Under the pieces are notes generated by a model. It had not been told where the DNA came from. It was given only the letters and a program-made list of their open reading frames with translations, and ran no database searches. From Rhizodiscina lignyota (lineage: Eukaryota; Ascomycota; Dothideomycetes; Aulographales; Rhizodiscinaceae), in contig ML978137.1 in NCBI GenBank assembly GCA_010015805.1, positions 496,001 through 560,000 of the forward strand: DNA of 64,000 bases, written 5' to 3'. Position numbers and translations under genes: made by a program. Below, piece after piece: positions 55,040 to 64,000 of this stretch (its first letter is position 1; every line of letters begins with the position of its first letter).

Positions 55040-58000
55040 TCATATGGAAATGGTATCTAAACTCACAGATGAACTCTGTGAATCTGCTCGTCTTTTGGTG
55101 GACAGCAGTGTGGTCGCAGCTTTCAGTTTCCCACTCACAAAGGTCGTGGCTTCCGATAAATGCGACTTCATTCGAGCTATCAATGGCTCTCGTCTGAACT
55201 CCGAGTTAGTATCTCCGCTGCCTAGTTGGCTGGATTGCTCGCTGGAACTGTGGGGATTCAGCGAGGGCGGATCCTTGACCCAAAAGGTTCTCGATCTCGT
55301 CCTACTTCTCCTCGATGCTCGAAAAGGGACTCTCGAGCCGCGTCGCGTCGACTGCCCAGCGAGGAAGCGCATCCAGCTGACCTTGATACGCAGACTGAGC
55401 CAGAATCGTCCTTGCAAGAACCACACAACCGTGGCGACGCACACGAATACCACCACAGTGACGGTGGCCTTATAGCCCACATCCAGTCTGTGGTGCGCCC
55501 ATACCACCGCGATAGGCGTCATAAGAGCTGCCAGAAGGAGTATGAGGATGAATAGCTTTAGCAGGCGCGATGCAAAGAGCAAGTGTCCCAAGGGTGAGAC
55601 GATTTTGACCAAAGATGCAAATGCATACGTCGCAAATGCTCGGGCAGGAACCTGGCTTCCGGGCGGAAGGTTCGAATGCTTCCTGACTCTATCCCAATGC
55701 GCTCTCTTCCACTGCAGCACGCTTGTGCTGCGTACAACAAGTCTCAACGTGTAGCTCAACCCCACCGCAAGGATAGATGCAATCACGAACGCGTACACAG
55801 GTGCCGGGGTCTGAAGCTCGTCGATTTGCATGCTAAATGCGCCGGTGATGAATGTCAGCGGGATGAAGACAAACGCTAGCTCGGTGATTTTGCTAACGCT
55901 CTCCGCCTCTGCGATGGCGCGCTTGCTCTCAAGTACCGCCATGTCGGCGCGCACGGCAGCGTACGACTTTTCGTTCTGTTCGATCAGGATGTCGATCTGC
56001 ATGAGTGTGTCTGGAATGAATTCAGATATAATGCCCTGCTGTTGGCCAGAGTCTTGCACAAGGCGCACGAATGCCTCGAGGCTAGTTCGCAGCTCTGGCA
56101 GCGCAACCTGGAAACGGCTGATGAGGCTGCGCCAGTGTGCAAGTCGAGTCTGCATGAGGTGGTCATCTGTACTACCAAGGCCGATTTCCTCAAGTGCATT
56201 TGAGACGAAATGCAGGAAGCCAGTGGTATCGCGATGTATAACCCAGAGCAACGCTGTTACGATGGTCAAATCTAGACTGTCCGGAGTGAGCACCGCAGCT
56301 TCGGACAGCCAATGGACAAGGTCGTCGCGAGTACTATTTGTGACGCTGAGGGAGGCGCCGAGGGAGAGGATCTTTTCGCGTGTGGTGCTCCCTTTTGAAA
56401 AGACGCCGGTATTGGCGGAGACAGGTCCAACAGAGTTCCTGTTGACAGCTTGGGTATAGGGAAGGACGGTGGTGATGCGTGGCTCTAACGCTGAGGACTC
56501 TTCTTCTAGATGGCGAAGCTTCGGTAGAGGATCCAATAGAATGATAACAACTGGGCATTTTCCGATCGAAGTCCGATACATCGTTGCGCGTTCTTCCCAC
56601 ACCGACGGGACGTGATACCTGTTGCTCGGTATGACGATATCAGGATTTGTGACAAGCGGCCAGTCTGCGCGGAAGATGTTCTGCTCAATAGAAACCATGT
56701 GCTCGACAGATTCGCTGATTTCGGTCACTCCATCTTCATCCACCAATGTAGCTGTAGAAGATGTCCATTCTACTGCTCCAATTTCTGGATCAAGGAGGGA
56801 CTTCCGCTCGGGCATTATGTGGGGTTTCAATTCGTTCCGATAAACAGGCCTATACCACTTGACTGAAATATAGTCTTTTGGAGTTGCATTGGTATTCCAA
56901 CTTCTTGGCGGTATTCCAACACAATGGTGACCTTGGTAACCGGAATGTGAGAGGTGTTCTTCGAAAAATTCTGGGTTGACCCAGAATGCCGCGCCAATGG
57001 TCTCAATGAGCCATGGCGTAAGATCTTCAACAATGATTGTGCGAAGCTTCACATTTGGTGGTGGTTGACTTGCGATATCAGCTAGCGCCGTTGAGCCAGG
57101 CTGTAAATCTTGAGGACCGTGATCCTTTATTCGCACTGGAGGACCGCCGCTGCTGTCCGTGTCCCAGCAGGAGAGCTTTCCGCTGGTCGGATTTCGAACC
57201 TCTGTGGCACGCATGTTTAGCAGGTGCGGAAGGTGGCGCACACAGCTCTTCACCATGTCCACATAAGATGTGAACTCTGGAGAGTCGGTCGCTTGGGAAA
57301 GCACGTACTGTCTTAGACCATTTGTTGCAGCCCCAAACCCAGGCATCGGCGGTGGCGGCATCGACATGGGGATGGCATTAAGAGGTGGAGGTGGTGGTAC
57401 TGGTGCAAGATGGCCTCCTGTCTGCTGCCTTGTAACATCTGGAAAGTCTCTCTCAATAATACCACCAGGCGGGCCGGTGTAAGGGACCATATCCCGCGAA
57501 ACGATTGGAGGTGGGGGTGGCAACAAAATTGCTGATTTCTTTCCCTTTGGCTTCCTTTTCGAGCTCGATCCACCAAGGCGAGAGAGCATTTCATCTAGGT
57601 CTGGAGCAGGCACTCCCGGTGGAGGCGGTGGAGCAGCAGGTGGTGGCTTTTTGCCGCGCTGATCCATATCCGGCACCGGCCACATCTGCATCGTGATGGA
57701 CGCGCCAGGCTCGATCGAAGTTTCCCATACGGCCGGCAATATTATCTGGCCCTCCGAGTCGACTAGATCGAAGCGTCCTTGATGCACGTGCGGTCCCAGC
57801 ACGTCAACATGTAGAAAAGCCTGGTCGATGAGGCTCTTCATGCCTTCCCAGGTTCGGACGATCTCCCAAGGGAAGTTAAACTTCCTGCAGTTTCTCAATT
57901 CTCGTGTCTAACTTCAATGGCAGTGGGGCTTACCGGCCAACGCAATCTTTGAATTTAATATCCCTTTCTTTTCCCCTTTTCGATGGATCAGCCGCAGCGC

Positions 58001-60227
58001 GATATTGATCCAGCTTCGCATTGCGATCTGCTGCTGCTAGCTCTGTGGCCTTCTTTGCAAGTGCATCTTGGCCAGCCCTCGCCTTGTACGCTACTTCTCT
58101 CAGTTCCGTAGCAAGCTTATCAGCTTCCTTCTTTGCATCGTCGGCGTCCATCGGAGCCCTGTTAATTGGCGGAGGCCCAACGTAGTGAACAGACGGCCTG
58201 GAAGATTGAGTCGTCGTAGGAGGATGCGAATTCCGAACTACACCACCATAAGAAGAGGAGTCTTGTTGTCGTGAAGAAACAGGATATCTGTGGGAAATCA
58301 TTGATTTTGGCTTGTATGCTGAAGATGAGGGCGCCTGGGCTTCTCGACGAGGTGGGTAGCCACTGTCACCCGATGAGTACCCGTATATCTCTGGGTCAGG
58401 CGGCCGACCATGTGATGCAGGCGCTGGTGGAGGAGAAGGAGCGACGTCATCATACCAGGCGTCAGAACTCGGGGCCTGAGGTGCAGGTGCAGGCCCATGC
58501 GCATGCGCATGCCCAGGCGGAGGTGATGGGTAGTAAGGATACGATGGATGGTAATAGGGGTAGCCGTAGTTGTAATTAAACGGTATCGATGGCGTGTCTC
58601 TACTCCCGCTTAGGAACAGTAACAGCCGATTATCCTCGATGCAGACACAAAGTAAGGCCCATTCGAGCTCCAGAGAATACGCTGACGCCGGTGTGGACTG
58701 AGAATCTTTGTTTAAGGCGCTTATCTCGCGGTCAACTTGCTCACGCAGAAAATCACTGGGTAAGTAGAGGTACTGATCGAGTGGCGATGCTCCAGGAGCT
58801 GTTCGTTTTCTCGCTTCCCCCCGGATTTCTTTGCTAGTGAGCGGCATCTTAAGGCGTCGTACACGTCTCCACGAAATATCGTCCATGGTAGCGATGCCGT
58901 GGCCAGTTTCAGGACAAAATAAAAATCCTTTATACCGCTTCTCATCTCGGTAAGGGGTAAATGGATTCGCACTGCCTCTTCGATGTGCTCTTGGAGCGTA
59001 GCCGCGCCCAGTAGATGCGTGTGCCTTAGGCGGCCGACTGCTCGAATCCTCGGGAAATACTGTGTCATCTGCGACACTCGTGTCATCTTCAGAAAAGTCA
59101 CTCGAGTCTGGGGGGCTTCTTCTTGACCTCCGACCTCGGAATGACGATCTCGTTCCATAAGACTGCGCTCCATAATTATGGGAACTGAATGTTTTTGGAG
59201 TCGGCTGGGATGCGCTTGATATTGAATCATGAATGACAATACTCCTTCCAATTTCGTCATCTGGTCCTTTTCGGAGGCGAACCATACGACGTGGTCGGGA
59301 TACGGAGCGACTGCGTGATCTGCCAGAGACTGAGACATTTAAAGACGCTGCCGATGATGGCTCGGGCAATTCTAACTGTTCTGTTGCTGCCGGTGCCTCT
59401 CCTGATGCCTCTGCCGTTGCCTCTGGAGTTGGTTCAACCGTGGGCTCTGCCTGTACCTGCTGTTCCTCTTGTACTGCTGGCGGTGCTTCCGCCACCGCTG
59501 GCTCAAGCAATGGAGACGACATAGCAATTACATCAGGAGATTCTATGACGTCCGATACAGGTTGTAGCAGGGGCGATATGGCTCTCGCCTTGGCCTTTTT
59601 GCCTTTCTTGCTTTTTTTACTCGGGAACGCCCACTCCTCAGGTTCTGGTTCCGGCACTGCTGGTTCTACGACTGCTTCTTCCAGGACTGGCTCGGGGACT
59701 GGTTCCTCTTCTTTGTGCTCAGCTAATCCCCACTGATCCCAATCACCACTGGTATCCAACAGACTTCCCCTTTTCTTTTTCTTGTCTTTCTTGGATTTCT
59801 TCGAAGTGAATGCCCACGCCCATTCATCTTCGACATCCGGAGCATCCTGAACGGTAGGTGGTGGCGGCGGTGAAGCAGCCTTCTTCTTCTTCTTTTTACC
59901 ACTACTGAAGCTAGCCCAAACGTCCAAGTCATCATCGCGAACATCTTCAATTGTTGGCGGCGGCGGAGGCGACGCGGGCCTTTCGTCTTTGCCTTTGCCG
60001 TTTCCAACTCCATCCGAGAGATCGTAGAGGTCGTTCCTCACTGACTGCTTCGACGCCTGGCTTGGAGATCGACCAGCAGGAAGTAGAATTGCTGCTGCGT
60101 CGGAGGCATCTTGATGAGCGGTTACTGCATCTTTCGCTTGTCCGACTGCATCGGCCAACTCAAACAGCGAACCATCGGGCCTCTCCGTACTTCGCGCATC
60201 CTGTTCTAGGTGCTGTTGATCTTGCAT
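55040..60227 (-). CDS. large CorA-like membrane protein with ubiquitin-like domain and repetitive N-terminus
   Basis: Exons 60227-57934 and 57884-55040 give 1712 aa. Start at ATG 60227; the GTG at 60239 has no support. The N-terminal third is disordered and has repeats of a tryptophan followed by Lys-rich SKKSKK blocks. Near residue 780 lies a ubiquitin-like (ULD-type) domain: GRFDLVDSEGQIILPAVWE and ITMQMWPVPD. Pro-rich stretches (PPPPPGVPAP) follow, then a long alpha-helical region and two membrane helices like CorA Mg2+ channels: ITELAFVFIPLTFITGAFSM and YAFVIASILAVGLSYTL. The GMN signature that follows helix 1 in true CorA is absent (GAFSMQI). A further hydrophobic pair lies near residues 1500-1580. 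It is probably a fungal CorA-like relative with altered ion selectivity or a signalling role. Confidence 0.8.
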
Positions 60228-60806
60228 TGTGCAAGTCACGAAGCGAAGTCTCTGGCTCCGCGATTCACGTGGACGTCTTCCGCATTGTTACCTTGGATGC
60301 TTGCAGGTCGCGGAGATTCATCGCGTTCGAGAACTCTCTACATTGCGATTGAACAAGAGAAGGACGCGACGCGCGACAGAAAACATATGAAAGAGCTTGA
60401 GTCTGTTGCCATAGGCAGAATTGACAAAGCTGAAAAATCCATGAATGGCGCGATTCTCTTTTCGGAACGCGTTCATGGGGCTGTGAAGGGTTGGCGCATG
60501 CAGCAGCGGAGAGCGTCCGCTCTCCACGAATGGCTTCTTCTTCACCGGAAGCCACAATTTCCTTTTTGGCCAGGCACCGGACGTACCACTCGGAACCGGC
60601 TAAAAGCCGATGGAGCGCCTCTTCTTGACTCGATTGCCTCGGGTCTGGATGTCGAACCGTTTGTGAGTCGTTATCAGAGGTTCAGAAGGGTGTGAGAGCC
60701 CATTTCGCGATAGCCTGCAGGAAGATCTGCTAGCGGCCAGATTCGAATTTCAACCATAATAATTGCTAGCAACTTTACGCTTTCCAACTGCCATCAGGCT
60801 GGCAAG
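60228..60806. other. divergent promoter of the CorA-like gene and FIG1
   Basis: About 0.58 kb. A plus-strand frame (60210-60695) crosses it but has no domain and begins inside the neighbouring gene, so it is not called. No RNA gene. Confidence 0.5.
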
Positions 60807-61841
60807 ATGGGCTCGTCGATAGTCACTAGCTCGAGTGTTTCGCGGAAATTCAATCGCATGTTAAGAAGGCGATTCTGTAAGTTGCAAGGCACAGCTGCTC
60901 ATGGAAATCAATGCACTGAACTTTTTCAGCTTTCTTTATTCCGAGATTCCTGGGATTTCATCACTTGTTACAGCTCCTCTTGGTCGCATCGATCGTATCT
61001 GAAGGTTTGCGTTCATTACGCCGGCATTCACATTCAGATGGTGTCGTGCTTACAATAACGCAGCACTCTTACTCTCCGGATGTTCATCTTCGTCGGCATT
61101 TGGACGGAATGTCTATGTCTCATCATTCAAATACGCGCGAGGTTCGAATGATGGATCTCCATTCGGTGTCTGGGAGAATATCACTTCGCTCGTATCGTCT
61201 GCGGCTGCCACGGCACACTTTGAAGTCCGAGCGAACTATTTCAGCATCTGCGCTTCGAGTGGTGCAGAATGGACATGCGCATCCACCTTCAAGCGGCTGA
61301 GCAGGAACGTCCTCGATCCTGACGCTGATCCATTGGGTCTGGCACAAATTGCGTCTCGTTACAGAGAAGACGTACTTTTTCCTGGACTTGCGTAAGCCCC
61401 TGTGCTCTCCCAAGTCTGATTACAATCTCATCTTCAAGCAGTATTGGAAGCATCGCACTATCATTCCTTGTCATCCTTGGATTCTGCTTATTCCCCAGTT
61501 GGCATGATGAATACGACGAGTGGACCGGCTCGGAGATTGAAGTTAAACCCTTCCCGTCTCGGAGGTTGGTTGCTGCTTGTTTCATTATTACCAGTCTGAG
61601 CTGCGTCTTTGCGCTTTTATCCGCAATGTGGCAACATACCTCCGCCGCTACAGTAACCACGTTAGCTGAAGTCTCGGCTTACGGCAATGCGAAAGCTTCT
61701 GTTGGAGCAGCTGCGGCGGCGTTTGCATGGATGAGCTTCGGTTTTCTTGGAGTCGCAGCGATGGGAATCCTATTGATGATTGCGTCTATCCAAACATTGG
61801 ATAAGCTCACGGATGACGATGATTATGATGATCCCTTTTAA
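60807..61841 (+). CDS. FIG1: Fig1-family calcium regulator and membrane-fusion protein
   Basis: Exons 60807-60876, 60930-61004, 61064-61391 and 61442-61841 give 290 aa; the introns are 53, 59 and 50 nt. Four membrane helices are visible: LLQLLLVASIVSEALLLSG, IGSIALSFLVILGFCLF, ACFIITSLSCVFALLSAMW and FAWMSFGFLGVAAMGILLMI. The family motif GCxS appears as SGCSSS just after helix 1, split by the second intron, and the conserved extracellular VRANYFSICAS follows. Fig1 is part of the low-affinity calcium influx system needed for mating, cell fusion and hyphal fusion. The second intron's donor is GTTTGC, a weak site. It is chosen because it alone keeps the frame and restores the motif. The tail is acidic (DDDDYDD). 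Confidence 0.92.
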
Positions 61842-62315
61842 TATCAAAGGTCTCTTTGGTCAAAGCTGCAAGGCTGTGTCCCAGGCTGCCGATATATACT
61901 TAAACTCCACGAGAGCCTTTCCATCACCAAGTCACGATATCATGTTCTTCAGAGTCCCATGCTTAATCTTCGCCCGAACCAGCCGCGAAGCTCACAACGT
62001 CGTTCGATCGTTCGCGAACTGCCTTACGTAGTATCAACAATCCTCACCACCAAGGCACAATCCCCAGCTCGATAAAGCCTGTGCATACTGAGGCCCCAGT
62101 ATTTGATTTCAACCTCCACGGACACATGATCAAGTGCATGGTCATGTAAGAGAACCATACTCGCTTTCTACTTCATTGATATTGTAATGTTGTCTCGTTC
62201 TTAGCGTATGTAATCATTTTCAGCATATGTAGCTCAGCAGTCAATAACCGCACTTCTTAATATCCACACTTTAACAGCAAATAAACTCTCTAGCTTCTAT
62301 TCCGATATAACTATG
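61842..62315. other. convergent 3' flanks
   Basis: About 0.47 kb, AT-rich, no gene recognised. Confidence 0.5.
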
Positions 62316-63201
62316 TCACATCACCCACGAAACCAGATTGTTTGAAGCAAAAAGCAGGCACAGACTCCAAACCAAAGGTTGTGAAGTTAGCGCGTTCGCC
62401 ATGCCCGTCTCCGTTGATGTTGAACCAGACGCCGTAGTCGTTACTGTGGTCGCCGCGGTAGAAGCAGTTCCAGCTGGCGTCTCCGTGGTCGAAGCAGTTT
62501 CAGCTGGTGTCTCCGTAGTCGAAGCAACTTCAGTTGACGTCTCCGTAGTTGCCGCAGCAGCTGACGTCGCACTCAAACCGCTATTAGTCTTCTGAGTACT
62601 AGCTGGCGGAGCTGCGCCGCCAGATTGGGCCTACGAAATAGGCAAATTGTGAGCTATGTGCGAAATCCCAAGTTGAGGATCAACACCTACCAGCGTAGCA
62701 AGGGCGCCAGCAGGCAGAGCAGCGCCGGACGTGGTGCAGGTTCCATACGATGCGCCGCCTGTAGGCTGGACACCGATGTGGCCGGGCATACAGCAAATAG
62801 GCTGTTCGGTGGTCGTGAACATTGACCAGGACACATCCGCGCAGCGGCTGTCCTGTGTTACGTTGTAGCCGCATGGTTGATCTGCGTGACTGAATGAGAG
62901 CCAGTATTACGGAACCGAACCTGGAGTTAAAGGACGTACCAGTTGGACAACAGACATTTGAGTCTGAGAAGTCTGTTAAATCGCAGTAAGAGTCCAATGG
63001 ACAGCAAGAGGCCCTGCCGCAATCACCGGTGCCCTGTGGGCAAGGCTGTTCGACGAGCGCCCAGCCTTGGGCGATGTTCTGACGCCTGACGAGATCAGAA
63101 GCTGAGCCAGCAATTGGCAGCTCGAAAGCTAAACTCCTGCATGCGAGCAAGCAGAGGACAACGACGAGCATGCCGTTGGGATCTTGTCGTGAAATTGTCA
63201 T
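62316..63201 (-). CDS. Cys-rich, Ser/Thr-repeat GPI-type surface protein
   Basis: Exons 63201-62940, 62881-62691 and 62630-62316 give 255 aa; the introns are 58 and 60 nt. Translation may start at ATG 63201 or at ATG 63171, which gives a cleaner signal peptide (MLVVVLCLLACRSLAFELP). The mature N-terminus has about ten cysteines, including ASCCPLDSYCDLT, VCCPTDQPCGYN and PICCMPGHIG, an arrangement seen on many Pezizomycotina GPI proteins of unknown role. Then comes a Thr/Ser/Glu repeat block (units of about 11 residues, TTETPAETAS) typical of an O-glycosylated stalk. The end (NALTSQPLVWSLCLLFASNN) is hydrophobic, as expected for GPI attachment. Likely exposed on the cell wall or membrane; no enzyme motif. 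Confidence 0.82.
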
Positions 63202-64000
63202 GTTGCGGATGATCCCAAAGACAAATCTGGGAAGTTTGCAGTCGCGAACGATAGTTGGTCTTCTATATCGGCCGTCCTTCGAGTCTATAAGTGTGATATG
63301 GGAGGCATTCTGGCCCCATAGCTTTCCTACTCCGCAGATCTTGAAAGCGAATAGCTGTGCAGCGCCAAGGTGAGGCGTTTTGCAGCTAGCATTTAGGCCT
63401 GATAACAAGCGAGCCAAGCACTATTGCTTCTCCTATTAAGCTCAGAGACAAGAAATCGGCGCGTCTGGACATCAAGCTGAAATTGAGTTACGCCATTGGC
63501 GAATGTGTGTCGCAAGTGAACAGTGTCTTCTACGTAGAGAAATACGACTGACCGGAGAATATTATACGAAGTATAGTAGATGAAACTTTGCAATCCATAG
63601 GAGCATGAAGCCACCCAAACATGATCTTTTACGCAGGGGATGATCGAAATTCGAATGGACATCGATTAAATGTGATAGATCGCGCCGTCATGGCCTGCTG
63701 GACGGCGACAGGCTTGGCATAATAGGGCAAACGAAATATGGGAATTGGCATGAATTGCTATACTTCTAAAGGCTCAAGCCCAATGTATTTTGCTCGATTC
63801 AGCGCGTTCGGCCATCGAATGTAGGGCTGAACGCGGCCTGAGTCCTTGCAGCACGCAGTCAAGACGGCGTCTCTTGTTCTTTGCCCTCGGCCACGTCGTG
63901 CGGCCAATCGCGTGATGAACAGAGGAAGATTGGCAGTGAAATGCTACTTGTGCCCCTCATGGAGCGTGTTGTTCGAGCGGGATGGTGCATGAGCTGAAGT
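63202..64000. other. upstream flank to the window end
   Basis: About 0.8 kb upstream of the GPI-type gene. No gene or RNA is supported; a gene beyond the window cannot be excluded. Confidence 0.5.

Noticed and set aside
60210-60695. 161-codon frame between the CorA-like gene and FIG1
   Set aside because: Starts inside the neighbouring gene's first exon on the other strand and has no domain.
1-64000. CRISPR arrays, operons, prokaryotic signals
   Set aside because: The window is eukaryotic, with spliceosomal introns throughout; no regularly spaced repeats were seen.

Overview
The window reads as nuclear DNA of a filamentous ascomycete (Pezizomycotina), probably a dothideomycete. Genes are dense and lie on both strands. 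Introns are short (about 44-241 nt, mostly 47-65) with GT-AG borders. The protein set is typical of that group: a HET-domain protein, a Helo-like/ankyrin protein, a GH72 glucanosyltransferase, a PIR-type wall protein, Fig1, an exon-junction Y14 protein and a CorA-like protein with a ubiquitin-like domain. The placement in Dothideomycetes is inference; no rRNA or mitochondrial marker is present. Gene models here were built by hand from splice borders, reading-frame continuity and family motifs. In every multi-exon model the summed exon length is divisible by three.

Layout. 0-11 kb: alpha/beta-hydrolase/phosphatase fusion, FAD monooxygenase, KDEL receptor ERD2, a degenerate intron-bearing tRNA-Leu, a GH76-type mannanase. 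10.6-18 kb: an accessory stretch with an F-box-like protein, a HET protein and a 1048-aa Helo-like/ankyrin protein, the last two on the same strand. 18.8-23.2 kb: a PIR-domain membrane protein and an AAA ATPase. 23.2-26.1 kb: about 2.9 kb with no supported gene. 26.1-31.2 kb: adenine phosphoribosyltransferase, a Rid-family deaminase with a 14-nt microexon, a short-chain dehydrogenase broken by one nonsense codon, Y14. 32-38.2 kb: a Gln/Tyr/Pro-rich orphan, an NmrA-like protein, mitochondrial ribosomal uS15m, a zinc-ribbon orphan. 39-47.2 kb: GH72 glucanosyltransferase, vacuolar Ca2+/H+ exchanger, GNAT acetyltransferase, a conserved fungal protein with a presequence-like N-terminus, a C2H2 zinc-finger protein. 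48.9-54.8 kb: CCR4-NOT subunit Not3/5 and D-aminoacyl-tRNA deacylase (divergent), then an IFRD-family protein. 55-63.2 kb: a 1712-aa CorA-like protein, Fig1, a Cys-rich GPI-type surface protein.

Functional themes. Several genes act at the cell surface or wall: GH76, PIR-like, GH72, Fig1 and the GPI-type protein. Two act in calcium handling (VCX1, Fig1). Several are housekeeping RNA or translation genes (Y14, Not3/5, Dtd1, uS15m). The HET and Helo-like pair is the only region that looks like a self/non-self recognition module. I found no secondary-metabolite cluster, no CRISPR, no intact transposon and no virus-like element. The most useful oddities are two compensating frame changes in the GH76 gene, the nonsense codon in the dehydrogenase, the microexon and second start in the Rid gene, a GC-AG first intron in the deacylase gene, and the degenerate tRNA-Leu.
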